DNA from: a virus
IMG/VR virus record: IMGVR_UViG_3300009080_000017
Span: 1-47,410 of that record
DNA: 47,410 nt
Strand: one strand, 5' to 3'
Positions 1 through 5,836 of the stretch are shown piece by piece. A model generated the notes under the pieces. It was given only the letters and a program-made list of their open reading frames with translations, was not told the DNA's origin and did no database searches. Positions within the stretch are counted from its first letter, which is position 1. Each line of letters starts with the position of its first letter. The translations under genes and the position numbers were made by a program.

Positions 1-865
1 AATGAACCGGTATCAGGATGTTTACATCTTGAAACTTTTCAGAACCACAAGCGTGTCCTATCTTCGTACACGAACCGCATTTAGACGGGCAGATGAATGT
101 CTTAGCTTTCGGGCCGAAATTTTCGCGAGCCCACAACCTCATTTTTGCTTTGTCGTCTTTGTCGAGTTTATCCATCCTTCGATGGACCGTTGGTACCGCT
201 GTAAAGCGACCTCGTACCCAACCGAGGCGATCCTTGATAAAACTTTCGTGAAGGTGATCAAACTTTCCACCGCTACTAAGGTTCAGCTTGTAGTTGAACG
301 GAACGTCAACCCCGTTTAGGAAAAGATGCAGGCTTTTAGAGTAACCATATACTCGAAGCGATGGTCTATCTCTTATAATCTGCAACCAGAAATCCAAATC
401 ATCTTGAGACGAGAAATCACCGTCAACATAAAGACGAACGTTGACAAGCCTACCACTATACTTGCGTCGCCTCAATTGAGCGTCAAGTTGGTCTGTGATT
501 GCCTTGTCGTTTCGTCTAACGAGAATCTCATTTTGTAACTGTCTCATGAAAGGGGATAGCGTGCGCCAACTCTTAAACGAATAGCAGAACGTCAAACAAT
601 CACCAGCGCCGGGACATGTAAACTTTCCGGGCAACCCCGAAAACGATAAGAACGGGAGCTTGGAATTTCCCTCAGTCCAGATGGAGAATTGGGGTACACC
701 AGTCAACAAAAATTTCTCAAACTTTGCGAGTCGTTTTTCGATAAAGGGTGTTTTTGATACGTTATCCCTGATATAGGTCATAGCGTTGTCCATATCACGT
801 CCGGTTTGTGCAACTAGAATTTTAACTGCAAATTGCTTTAACACTTCATAAGTAAAAGTAGACAT
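1..865 (-). CDS. Gp88-family phage protein, 3' end off the window
   Basis: An open frame starts with ATG at 865 behind a strong ribosome site (AAAGGGG) and is still open at the left edge, giving 288 residues. It carries an N-terminal Cys cluster (CPGAGDCLTFCYS), a central VDGDFSSQDDLDFW segment followed by YGYSKS, and a C-terminal Cys cluster (CPSKCGSC...C) before IPVH. This order matches the phage Gp88 family, whose biochemical role is unknown; the Cys clusters suggest metal binding, which is inference. It is the last gene downstream of an array of five regulatory cassettes. Plus-strand frames at 2-538 are its antisense shadows. Confidence 0.7.
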   Translation of the reverse strand, partial: MSTFTYEVLKQFAVKILVAQTGRDMDNAMTYIRDNVSKTPFIEKRLAKFEKFLLTGVPQFSIWTEGNSKLPFLSFSGLPGKFTCPGAGDCLTFCYSFKSWRTLSPFMRQLQNEILVRRNDKAITDQLDAQLRRRKYSGRLVNVRLYVDGDFSSQDDLDFWLQIIRDRPSLRVYGYSKSLHLFLNGVDVPFNYKLNLSSGGKFDHLHESFIKDRLGWVRGRFTAVPTVHRRMDKLDKDDKAKMRLWARENFGPKAKTFICPSKCGSCTKIGHACGSEKFQDVNILIPVH

Positions 866-886
866 GATTTTTTCCCCTTTCTATTT

Positions 887-921
887 ACAACCCTTTGACG
901 TTTGGATTGAAGTTTTATTCA
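887..921 (-). promoter_or_regulatory. Cassette copy 1
   Basis: Box 1 (TGAATA on the minus strand) is at 916-921 and box 2 (CGTCAAAGG) ends at 900, with a 15-bp spacer. An inverted repeat CAATCC/GGGTTG-like brackets box 2. It is the promoter-proximal copy for the Gp88-like gene. Confidence 0.75.
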
Positions 922-948
922 CTTTTATTTTCTCACTCTCGCTCACTT

Positions 949-983
949 ACAACTCTTTGACGTTTGGGTTGAAGTTTTATTCA
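949..983 (-). promoter_or_regulatory. Cassette copy 2
   Basis: TGAATA at 978-983 and CGTCAAAG at 955-962, spacer 15 bp. It is the second of five copies in a gene-free stretch of about 350 bp. Confidence 0.7.
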
Positions 984-1007
984 CTTTTATTTTCTCGTTT
1001 TCATTCG

Positions 1008-1044
1008 CTCCAACCCTTTGACGTTTGGGTTGAAGTTTTATTCA
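1008..1044 (-). promoter_or_regulatory. Cassette copy 3
   Basis: TGAATA at 1039-1044 and box 2 at 1020-1023, spacer 15 bp, stem CAACCC/GGGTTG. It is the third copy of the array. Confidence 0.7.
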
Positions 1045-1073
1045 CTTTTATTTTCTCACTCTCGTTTTCATTC

Positions 1074-1111
1074 GCTCCAACCCTTTGACGTTTGGATTGA
1101 AGTTTTGTTCA
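1074..1111 (-). promoter_or_regulatory. Cassette copy 4, box 1 variant
   Basis: Box 1 reads TGAACA here (1106-1111), while box 2 at 1087-1090 and the 15-bp spacer are kept. It is the fourth copy of the array. Confidence 0.65.
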
Positions 1112-1137
1112 AAGTTTATTTTCTCACTCTCGTTTGC

Positions 1138-1173
1138 CTCAACCCTTTGACGCTTGGGTTGAAGCTTTATTCA
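1138..1173 (-). promoter_or_regulatory. Cassette copy 5
   Basis: TGAATA at 1168-1173 and CGTC at 1149-1152, spacer 15 bp. It is the upstream end of the five-copy array and follows the stop of the gene at 1213-1440. I see no gene between 866 and 1212, only the five cassettes and linkers rich in short CTC/TTTTA runs. Confidence 0.7.
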
Positions 1174-1212
1174 AACAACACAGCCCCAGTCACTCCCGTC
1201 AGTCAAACCAAT

Positions 1213-1440
1213 TCAATACCAAATCCAGAACGGGTCAGACCAGTCCCGCCGGAACCCTAGATTTTCGGTCAAGAGTTCATTAAGCAATTGGGCGTCACCG
1301 TTCTTATCTCGCGCCGGTATTTGTATTGCAGCGGTCGCACGACCGTGAGAGCGGGACCCCTGATATTCCTCTATGACTTCATGATCAACATTATACTCCT
1401 CACAAAAATAAATAATATCATCGATCTGCTTCAAGTTCAT
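1213..1440 (-). CDS. Small hypothetical protein (75 aa)
   Basis: ATG at 1440 is preceded at normal spacing by GAGAGG, which favours it over an in-frame ATG 18 bases upstream. The product begins MNLKQIDDIIYF and ends WIWY. I do not recognise a family. It is flanked by cassette copies 5 and 6, the usual single-gene unit of this region. Confidence 0.6.
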   Translation of the reverse strand: MNLKQIDDIIYFCEEYNVDHEVIEEYQGSRSHGRATAAIQIPARDKNGDAQLLNELLTENLGFRRDWSDPFWIWY

Positions 1441-1470
1441 GCTGTCCTCTCGTTTCAACTGGCTTCATTT

Positions 1471-1508
1471 GCTTCAACCCTTAGACGTTTGGGTTGAAGT
1501 TTTATTCA
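1471..1508 (-). promoter_or_regulatory. Cassette copy 6
   Basis: TGAATA at 1503-1508 and CGTCTAAGG with CGTC at 1484-1487, spacer 15 bp, stem CAACCC/GGGTTG. It precedes the gene at 1213-1440 and directly adjoins the 22-bp tandem repeats. Confidence 0.75.
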
Positions 1509-1520
1509 CTTTTATTCTCT

Positions 1521-1674
1521 CATGTGCGCGTGGTTTTATTCTCATGTGCGCGTGGTTTTATTCTCGTGCGTGCGTGGTTTTATTCTCATACGTGCGTGGT
1601 TTTATTCTCGTGCGTGCGTGGTTTTATTCTCGTGCGTGCGTGGTTTTATTCTCACATGTGCGTGGTTTTATTTT
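1521..1674 (-). repeat. 22-bp tandem repeat, 7 copies
   Basis: Seven uninterrupted 22-bp units fill 154 bp. On the minus strand each unit contains AGAATAAAACCACG followed by a variable CGCAC-type segment. Substitutions are confined to about six positions at one end of the unit. The AATAAAAC core resembles box 1 of the neighbouring cassettes, so the array may have grown from a cassette end. Because 22 is not a multiple of three and no stop codons occur, all three plus-strand frames stay open; these are artefacts, not genes. Confidence 0.9.
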
Positions 1675-1685
1675 CTCATGCAACC

Positions 1686-1853
1686 TCACTCCTCAGCACC
1701 GCAATGATGACAGATAGGTCCAACACCGCTTGAGTCCTCAATTATCTCACACTCAACACGGTTAACGTCTATAACCTCCCCGCACCCCGCTAAACATTCT
1801 TCTAATCTTACGTCGCTCGTCTCAAAGTTCTTATAATAGTCTAGGTGATCCAT
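1686..1853 (-). CDS. Small Cys-rich protein (55 aa), possible zinc ribbon
   Basis: ATG at 1853 follows a strong GGGGG ribosome site, and the frame ends TGA at 1686. The product begins MDHLDYYKNF and has CLAGC near residue 20-24 and CHHC near the C-terminus, a spacing that could bind one zinc ion. The family is unknown. It sits between cassette copy 7 and the 22-bp repeats. At 55 residues it is short but has a proper ribosome site and the same cassette-gene layout as its neighbours. Confidence 0.6.
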   Translation of the reverse strand: MDHLDYYKNFETSDVRLEECLAGCGEVIDVNRVECEIIEDSSGVGPICHHCGAEE

Positions 1854-1874
1854 TTGTTCCCCCTTGCTTGATTC

Positions 1875-1912
1875 GCTCCAACCCTTTGACGTCTGGGTTG
1901 GAATTTTATTCG
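1875..1912 (-). promoter_or_regulatory. Cassette copy 7
   Basis: Box 1 is CGAATA (1907-1912) and box 2 CGTC is at 1888-1891, spacer 15 bp. It precedes the Cys-rich small gene. Confidence 0.7.
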
Positions 1913-1915
1913 TTT

Positions 1916-2143
1916 TTATTTTCTCATGCGTGCTGGAGTTACTTCGGAGTCATAATATAGTCCCCCCGTAGCAGAAAAATCTTTATAGGGGGTGACACTT
2001 TTATCGTACCGCGTCCATCGAGCATGAGACTGACGCTCAGCCATTCTGCGCCTGCGATGATGTGCGCGTTTCCAACGGCGCTTGACGTGGGGTCGTGCGC
2101 TGACGGCTGCGAACGCTGGTGTTTTTTTCCTGCTACGTGACAT
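1916..2143 (-). CDS. Small very basic protein (75 aa)
   Basis: ATG at 2143 lies behind GGGAGGAG. The N-terminal half is strongly basic (MSRSRKKT, then KRRWKRAHHRRRRM), and the C-terminal half contains YYDSEVTPARMRK. The charge suggests nucleic acid binding, which is inference only. No family is recognised. It lies between cassette copies 7 and 8. Confidence 0.6.
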   Translation of the reverse strand: MSRSRKKTPAFAAVSARPHVKRRWKRAHHRRRRMAERQSHARWTRYDKSVTPYKDFSATGGLYYDSEVTPARMRK

Positions 2144-2171
2144 CAACTCCTCCCTTACTAAATATTCAATC

Positions 2172-2209
2172 GTTCCAACCCTTAGACGTTTGGGTTGGTG
2201 TTTTATTCA
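2172..2209 (-). promoter_or_regulatory. Cassette copy 8
   Basis: TGAATA at 2204-2209 and CGTCTAAGG with CGTC at 2185-2188, spacer 15 bp, stem CAACCC/GGGTTG. It precedes the basic protein gene. Confidence 0.75.
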
Positions 2210-2212
2210 GAT

Positions 2213-2296
2213 TTATTTTTTTGGTGGCGCTGCGGCACCTTCGAGGGCCAGTGCCAAACACAGAAAAACTATATTAATAAAAGCAAAAGTTAACAT
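2213..2296 (-). CDS. Possible 27-aa hydrophobic peptide
   Basis: ATG at 2296 follows a GAGAGAGA stretch, and the frame encodes MLTFAFINIVFLCLALALEG and ends APPKK. It is one hydrophobic segment with a Cys and a small basic tail, like a tiny membrane peptide. It lies alone between cassette copies 8 and 9. The size makes the call tentative. Confidence 0.35.
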   Translation of the reverse strand: MLTFAFINIVFLCLALALEGAAAPPKK

Positions 2297-2358
2297 GTAT
2301 CTCTCTCTCTTCGTTTTGTTCTTATAGACAACGAGGTTGGTTTTTATTGGCGCTGATA

Positions 2359-2598
2359 TCAGGAACCCTTAGTCTCTTCGTTCCAAGCCTTAGACGAGCG
2401 GGGGGGGAGTTTATTCAGTTTTTGGTTAATTAAAAAAAATTCTCGCTTGCGGATTTGTGAGCCAGAGGGCACAAACCCTAGAGATGATGGGTTGATCCTC
2501 TTACATTCAACCTCCCCAGAGGGGGAGATGATAGTGACAAGAATAAAATGTGAATTGAGCCACCCTATATGAACCTCATGACCCTCAAATATCACCAT
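2359..2598 (-). CDS. Hypothetical protein (79 aa) whose frame reads through a cassette
   Basis: ATG at 2598 lies behind GGGGGAG, better than the longer in-frame start at 2634. The product starts MVIFEGHEVHIGW. Near its end the frame runs through cassette copy 9, including a run of eight G (plus strand, about 2400-2407), so the last ~25 residues (after REFFLINQ) are cassette-derived. A loss of the original stop or a length change in the G run would explain this. The family is unknown. Confidence 0.5.
   Translation of the reverse strand: MVIFEGHEVHIGWLNSHFILVTIISPSGEVECKRINPSSLGFVPSGSQIRKREFFLINQKLNKLPPRSSKAWNEETKGS
2381..2417 (-). promoter_or_regulatory. Cassette copy 9, inside a reading frame
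   Basis: TGAATA at 2412-2417 and CGTCTAAGG with CGTC at 2393-2396, spacer 15 bp. The stem is poorly kept (CCAAG versus a run of C). The gene at 2359-2598 reads through it. Confidence 0.65.
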
Positions 2599-2628
2599 TT
2601 GCTCCCCCTTGTTTCTGATTGAATAAAG

Positions 2629-2665
2629 CCTCAACGCTTTGACGTCTGGGTTGAACCTTTATTCA
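2629..2665 (-). promoter_or_regulatory. Cassette copy 10 with dyad extended through box 1
   Basis: TGAATA at 2660-2665 and CGTCAAAG with CGTC at 2641-2644, spacer 15 bp. The plus strand also carries TGAATAAAG just outside (from about 2615), so TGAATAAA...TTTATTCA forms an outer arm of the inverted repeat. The GAATAA of box 1 supplies the TAA stop of the gene at 2659-3000. Confidence 0.7.
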
Positions 2666-3000
2666 CTTCTGAATAACCTTGACTGCAAAATATCACGGGG
2701 GGTGGCTTCTTCATACCCGAGATATTCGACCTCAGAAATCCCATTCCAATGTTTCTGCCAATAACTGCAAATTTCATTAACACAGCTCTCATCTCTATAA
2801 TGCTCCAACCCGAACGTCGAAGGGTTGGAGCAAACGAAGCCGTTGCAAACGAAGCCGCCGCTTTCTTGAAGCGCAGCCGTCAGCTCTGATGCGACCTTTT
2901 CAATCTCCTCATTAATGTTATTATTTTCTTCGGGTACAACAACCTCTACGTCATAGAACATCGTTTTGGACAGTTCGATTATAATCTTCTTCACAGTCAT
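2659..3000 (-). CDS. Hypothetical protein (113 aa) carrying an inverted cassette insertion
   Basis: ATG at 3000 is preceded closely by AGGGAGA. The N-terminus MTVKKIIIELSKTMFYDVEV is paralogous to MTKKIIIEMSKTKYYDIEV of the gene at 4438-4680, and both contain a (V/I)E(Y/W)(L/I)GYE segment near the end. Between these conserved parts this copy has an extra segment, GGFVCNGFVCSNPSTFGLEH, which is the translation of an inverted regulatory cassette (2807-2838) plus a 15-bp direct repeat. The frame survives the insertion. Function unknown. Confidence 0.6.
   Translation of the reverse strand: MTVKKIIIELSKTMFYDVEVVVPEENNNINEEIEKVASELTAALQESGGFVCNGFVCSNPSTFGLEHYRDESCVNEICSYWQKHWNGISEVEYLGYEEATPRDILQSRLFRSE
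2807..2838 (+). repeat. Inverted partial cassette inside a CDS
   Basis: This 32-bp segment matches cassette copy 14 (minus strand of about 3566-3610) at 31 of 32 positions but in the opposite orientation to every other copy. It keeps the full stem (GCTCCAACCC/GGGTTGGAGC) and the CGTCGAAGG loop but not TGAATA. It is followed by a 15-bp direct repeat (GCAAACGAAGCC..., 2830-2844 and 2845-2859). Confidence 0.85.
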
Positions 3001-3021
3001 TCTCCCTATTGGTGTTCAATC

Positions 3022-3059
3022 GCCCCAACCCTTCGACGTTCGGGTTGGTGCTTTATTCA
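3022..3059 (-). promoter_or_regulatory. Cassette copy 12
   Basis: TGAATA at 3054-3059 and CGTCGAAGG with CGTC at 3035-3038, spacer 15 bp, stem CAACCC/GGGTTG. It precedes the gene at 2659-3000. Confidence 0.75.
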
Positions 3060-3078
3060 GATTTAATTTTCCATCTTA

Positions 3079-3297
3079 TTAATCCCCTGCCTCAATCAAA
3101 GTTAACTCGGCCTCAACCTCTCTTTTAAGCTGGTTTACTGTCCGACACTTAAAACCAAGCTGGGCCCCAACCTTAGTCAAAGGAAGCCGCGATCTCATCC
3201 CTGCCATGTGCAATCGACATGCCGCCTTTAACTGGATTAGCTGCATCGTGCGATATTCGATCTCTCCTGAGGAAGAGCCGTCAGAATAGTGAACCAT
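3079..3297 (-). CDS. Small hypothetical protein (72 aa), HTH-like segment
   Basis: ATG at 3297 lies behind GAGAGG. The second half (MRSRLPLTKVGAQLGFKCRT, then VNQLKREVEAEL) looks like a helix-turn-helix of a small DNA-binding protein: a helix, a turn with LGF, and a following basic helix. This is a visual judgement. It is flanked by cassettes 12 and 13. Confidence 0.55.
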   Translation of the reverse strand: MVHYSDGSSSGEIEYRTMQLIQLKAACRLHMAGMRSRLPLTKVGAQLGFKCRTVNQLKREVEAELTLIEAGD

Positions 3298-3332
3298 TTT
3301 AACCTCTCGTACTGTTTGTTCTCTTTTTCACT

Positions 3333-3370
3333 CGCTCAACCTTTAGACGCTTGGGTTGGAAATTTGTTCA
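3333..3370 (-). promoter_or_regulatory. Cassette copy 13, box 1 variant
   Basis: Box 1 is TGAACA (3365-3370) and box 2 is CGTCTAAAGG with CGTC at 3346-3349, spacer 15 bp. The T-to-C change removes the usual in-frame TAA, and the upstream gene stops inside box 2 instead. Confidence 0.7.
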
Positions 3371-3549
3371 TTTTTACTAAAAAGTTCTGTCATCTGCGAT
3401 ACCGCGAGGTTGAAACCCAGCTTGGCTGCGTTCGTTTGCGTAAGGTTACTAAATCTGTGTATAAATTCTATAAGTTCGTCCCACTCTTGCACAATCGGGG
3501 TGGTGTCCTCTTCAATTTGCTGGAGTCTGGGGGTGTCTTTTCTGTTCAT
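3343..3549 (-). CDS. Small hypothetical protein (68 aa) ending inside a cassette
   Basis: ATG at 3549 lies behind AGAGG. The product starts MNRKDTPRLQQIEEDTTP and ends EQISNPSV, where the last codons are cassette copy 13 and the stop TAA is the TAA of CGTCTAA. In most copies GAATAA would have stopped the frame earlier. Predicted mostly helical; family unknown. Confidence 0.55.
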   Translation of the reverse strand: MNRKDTPRLQQIEEDTTPIVQEWDELIEFIHRFSNLTQTNAAKLGFNLAVSQMTELFSKNEQISNPSV

Positions 3550-3571
3550 CGTTTACCTCTATTGTTTCGTT

Positions 3572-3610
3572 TGCTCCAACCCTTCGACGTTCGGGTTGGA
3601 GCTTTATTCG
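3572..3610 (-). promoter_or_regulatory. Cassette copy 14
   Basis: Box 1 CGAATA at 3605-3610 and CGTCGAAGG with CGTC at 3586-3589, spacer 15 bp, stem GCTCCAACCC/GGGTTGGAGC. This copy is the closest match to the inverted segment at 2807-2838. Confidence 0.75.
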
Positions 3611-3612
3611 GA

Positions 3613-3873
3613 TTATTTCAAAGTAATCGTGTGATCAGGGGGTAGATTAAGTTCGACGATCCGCTTTTCTTCCAACCTCAAATCTGAGGTCGAAATATTG
3701 CTCATCTTTACTGTCGAGAAAGAGCGCCAACCCTCTCGATCAATGTCAATCCCTTTGATCAACCCTTCAGATACATCTGTGACAAAGAGCGTCCTGCGCT
3801 CGAAATGTCCTGTCGCAGCCTCCCCACCCTTATCATAGTCAAACTCGATTTTTTTGTTCTTGTTTTCATTCAT
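3613..3873 (-). CDS. Hypothetical protein (86 aa), small beta-barrel-like
   Basis: ATG at 3873 lies behind AAGGA. The segment RRTLFVTDVSEGLIKGIDID followed by REGWRSFSTVKMSNI resembles the beta-barrel pattern (strand, G-x-D, R-x-F) of WYL/SH3-like regulatory modules. That similarity is weak and seen only by eye. It lies between cassettes 14 and 15. Confidence 0.55.
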   Translation of the reverse strand: MNENKNKKIEFDYDKGGEAATGHFERRTLFVTDVSEGLIKGIDIDREGWRSFSTVKMSNISTSDLRLEEKRIVELNLPPDHTITLK

Positions 3874-3899
3874 GTGTTTTCCTTGTTTGGTTTGATTCG

Positions 3900-3936
3900 C
3901 TCCAACCCTTAGACGTTTGGGTTGAAGTTTTATTCA
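3900..3936 (-). promoter_or_regulatory. Cassette copy 15
   Basis: TGAATA at 3931-3936 and CGTCTAAGG with CGTC at 3912-3915, spacer 15 bp, stem CAACCC/GGGTTG. It precedes the gene at 3613-3873. Confidence 0.75.
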
Positions 3937-3939
3937 GAT

Positions 3940-4317
3940 TTATTTTTCACTTCCCGATGCTGAAGCTTCAATCCACACCCCGTCGGGCCTAAAAGCCACG
4001 ATTGGTGCTTCGCTGATCGCTTCCCCTGAGCCTACAATAACAAATGTATCCTCCTTGAATGGATTGTATGAGACACGCTTCTGACTACCTGAGAGAGCCA
4101 GTGTCGTTGGTGTACCGCAGATAAATGCGTGTACATTCCTCTGACCGGTTTTTTTTGCTCGATAACTGCCCCCTTTTTGGACCTTAAAGATTGCATCCTG
4201 TATGGTCAAATTGCTGGTATGCTGAGAAACCCGCCAGCCTCCTTCTGAGCGGGTTAAGACAGAATAGACTGCGTTGCCCTTTCGACTGAGGCGTTTATTG
4301 AGGTGAACCTTAAACAT
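3940..4317 (-). CDS. Hypothetical protein (125 aa)
   Basis: The start MFKVHLNKRLSRKGNA at 4317 has AGGGAG at good spacing; an upstream in-frame ATG at 4341 does not. The sequence is rich in strands and basic in its first half (VQKGGSYRAKKTGQRNVHAF). No family is recognised. Confidence 0.6.
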   Translation of the reverse strand: MFKVHLNKRLSRKGNAVYSVLTRSEGGWRVSQHTSNLTIQDAIFKVQKGGSYRAKKTGQRNVHAFICGTPTTLALSGSQKRVSYNPFKEDTFVIVGSGEAISEAPIVAFRPDGVWIEASASGSEK

Positions 4318-4337
4318 TTGTTTCTCCCTGCTGCTGT

Positions 4338-4372
4338 TCATCTCTCAGACGTTTGATGGCGATAGTTATTCA
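4338..4372 (-). promoter_or_regulatory. Cassette copy 16, diverged
   Basis: TGAATA at 4367-4372 and CGTCTGAG with CGTC at 4348-4351 keep the 15-bp spacer although the rest has drifted. The stem is changed to CATC/GATG, a paired replacement of the usual arms. Confidence 0.6.
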
Positions 4373-4437
4373 TCTTTTATTCAATTAAGAGTAACTCTCA
4401 TCATCAAGCAGCGACGTGTGTCCCTCTTATTTCCGTT

Positions 4438-4680
4438 TCACTCAACCTCATACCCTATCCACTCTATGTCACACCCGCCCCCGTAGTGGTCCTCTGGGTC
4501 AAAACTCAGATCAAAATCTGGCCTCTCCATCTCAACACTGACATCGTGCGCAAGGGCGTTCTCAATTTCCTCGACAATTTCCCTGAGTTTATTATCAAAC
4601 TCCGCCTCTCCCAGATCAACGTTCACTTCGATGTCATAGTATTTTGTCTTAGACATCTCAATAATAATTTTCTTCGTCAT
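4438..4680 (-). CDS. Hypothetical protein (80 aa), paralogue of 2659-3000
   Basis: The start MTKKIIIEMSKTKYYDIEV at 4680 is chosen because the 25 residues that extend it upstream are the translation of cassette copy 17. GGGAGAG lies about 11 bases before the ATG. The acidic C-terminus contains DIEWIGYEVE, matching EVEYLGYEE of the paralogue. Function unknown. The family exists here in an intact copy and a cassette-interrupted copy. Confidence 0.6.
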   Translation of the reverse strand: MTKKIIIEMSKTKYYDIEVNVDLGEAEFDNKLREIVEEIENALAHDVSVEMERPDFDLSFDPEDHYGGGCDIEWIGYEVE

Positions 4681-4717
4681 AGTAGACAACTCTCCCTTGT
4701 GTTCTCGTTTCCATTCG

Positions 4718-4754
4718 CTCCAGTCTTTAGACGTTGGAGTTGAGATTTTATTCA
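4718..4754 (-). promoter_or_regulatory. Cassette copy 17
   Basis: TGAATA at 4749-4754 and CGTCTAAAG with CGTC at 4730-4733, spacer 15 bp, stem CAACTCC/GGAGCG-like weak. It precedes the gene at 4438-4680. Confidence 0.7.
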
Positions 4755-4761
4755 AAAAAAA

Positions 4762-5136
4762 TCAGTTAATCCTGTGATCCAAAAGCAGAGAGTCCATGGC
4801 GACGCTACTGTGAAGCCATTGAAACAAATCTTCATCAACGATATCGACATCGAACATACCAACGATATCGACAACCAGTTTCTCTATTTCTGACCACTCA
4901 AAATCATGGATCTGATATTCGTTAAACAAATAAATATGGGCGTTCAGGGTTGGGTTCTTATCCCCATAGACTATCTGCGAAAGCCTCTTGAAATAATAGG
5001 CTTTGCCGAGTTCATAGGCGTGTCTGTAAACTTCAGACACCCTGTCGGACGGGGATTGAGACTTTTTATGTCCTCCAGTGCCGCGCCGGATACGATTTTC
5101 ATTAGTATTGATATCGGAAACCTTCAAGCTCTTCAT
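4762..5136 (-). CDS. Hypothetical protein (124 aa)
   Basis: ATG at 5136 has AAGGA from the 3' arm of cassette copy 18 as its ribosome site. The product has a basic N-terminus (NRIRRGTGGHKKSQS) and a helical, acidic second half (EIEKLVVDIVGMFDVDIVDE). No family is recognised. Confidence 0.6.
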   Translation of the reverse strand: MKSLKVSDINTNENRIRRGTGGHKKSQSPSDRVSEVYRHAYELGKAYYFKRLSQIVYGDKNPTLNAHIYLFNEYQIHDFEWSEIEKLVVDIVGMFDVDIVDEDLFQWLHSSVAMDSLLLDHRIN

Positions 5137-5172
5137 TCCAATCCTTAGACGAGGGGGTCGGTTTTTTATTCA
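5136..5172 (-). promoter_or_regulatory. Cassette copy 18
   Basis: TGAATA at 5167-5172 and CGTCTAAGG with CGTC at 5148-5151, spacer 15 bp. The AAGGA of its distal arm doubles as the ribosome site of the gene at 4762-5136. Confidence 0.7.
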
Positions 5173-5226
5173 AACTCCGACCCACCTCTGTTGAAAAGTG
5201 CTGTTGCCAACGGTTACATTGAAACT

Positions 5227-5260
5227 CTATCCTTGGACGAATGAGTAGGAAGTTTATTCA
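5227..5260 (-). promoter_or_regulatory. Cassette copy 19
   Basis: TGAATA at 5255-5260 and CGTCCAAGG with CGTC at 5236-5239, spacer 15 bp. Only about 55 bp separate it from copy 18. A start-less open stretch lies between them, and I see no certain gene there. Confidence 0.65.
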
Positions 5261-5280
5261 GCCCGAACTGCCCTCGGGGG

Positions 5281-5541
5281 TCATTTATCAGATCCCCAAC
5301 GCGATATCCAACACAAGCAACTAGCTGGGTCATTAGTTGGGTCACCACAATTGTTACAACTGGCTTCTATGGCTGTTTGAAGAAAAAGGTCGCCTGCCAT
5401 CAAAACATCATCGTAAGAGGCGGTCCCGGCTGAGGTAACCGCCGTATACTCATCCGAAATAGGGCAGAATATTGTTACTGTTTGTTCTAGTTCTTCAACA
5501 GACAGGCCCCTGAGGATTTCGAGCAATTCAACGTATTTCAC
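5281..5541 (-). CDS. Hypothetical protein (86 aa), GTG start
   Basis: GTG at 5541 overlaps the TGA of the upstream gene (GTGA) and has AGGAGA before it, so the two are translationally coupled. The N-terminus VKYVELLEILRGLSVEELEQ resembles VKYQNLLDILLTADSETLN of the gene at 15297, suggesting a shared small family. The C-terminus has four Cys (CNNCGDP...CLCW) that could bind metal. Function unknown. Confidence 0.6.
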   Translation of the reverse strand: MKYVELLEILRGLSVEELEQTVTIFCPISDEYTAVTSAGTASYDDVLMAGDLFLQTAIEASCNNCGDPTNDPASCLCWISRWGSDK

Positions 5542-5777
5542 TTTTTGTCTCCTGACTCATCGAGGACTGCAATTATCGCCCTTAATCTGCGGTCAACTTC
5601 CTCTGCCGTACCGATGATTTGGACGGAGAAGCTGAGTTCGATCCCGTCTTCGGCAACTTCTATGGCTGTCGCCATCGTGAGATCATCGGCGTCGTTGAAA
5701 AACAGCTCAGCAAATGAGCCATTTCTGTTTTTCGTGTAACATGTTAAGTCATTAATCAGTTTTAGGAACTTTCTCAT
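5538..5777 (-). CDS. Hypothetical protein (79 aa)
   Basis: ATG at 5777 has AGGG eight bases upstream; a GTG at 5786 is an alternative. The product starts MRKFLKLINDLTCYTKNRNG and ends DESGDKK, overlapping the next gene by four bases. No family is recognised. Confidence 0.55.
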   Translation of the reverse strand: MRKFLKLINDLTCYTKNRNGSFAELFFNDADDLTMATAIEVAEDGIELSFSVQIIGTAEEVDRRLRAIIAVLDESGDKK

Positions 5778-5799
5778 TGTTTTCACCCTGTCTCATTCG

Positions 5800-5836
5800 C
5801 TTCGACCCTTAGACGAGGGGGCTGAGTTTTTATTCA
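5800..5836 (-). promoter_or_regulatory. Cassette copy 20
   Basis: TGAATA at 5831-5836 and CGTCTAAGG with CGTC at 5812-5815, spacer 15 bp. It precedes the two coupled genes 5538-5777 and 5281-5541. Confidence 0.75.

Noticed and set aside
2-538. Two plus-strand open frames at the left edge
   Set aside because: They are antisense to a continuous minus frame with Gp88-family motifs and a strong ribosome site.
887-1173. CRISPR array
   Set aside because: Repeat spacing is irregular, the linkers are alike and not spacer-like, and other copies are separated by whole genes; no cas genes are present.
1439-1733. Overlapping plus-strand open frames in all three phases
   Set aside because: They are products of the 22-bp repeat, which lacks stop codons on the plus strand.
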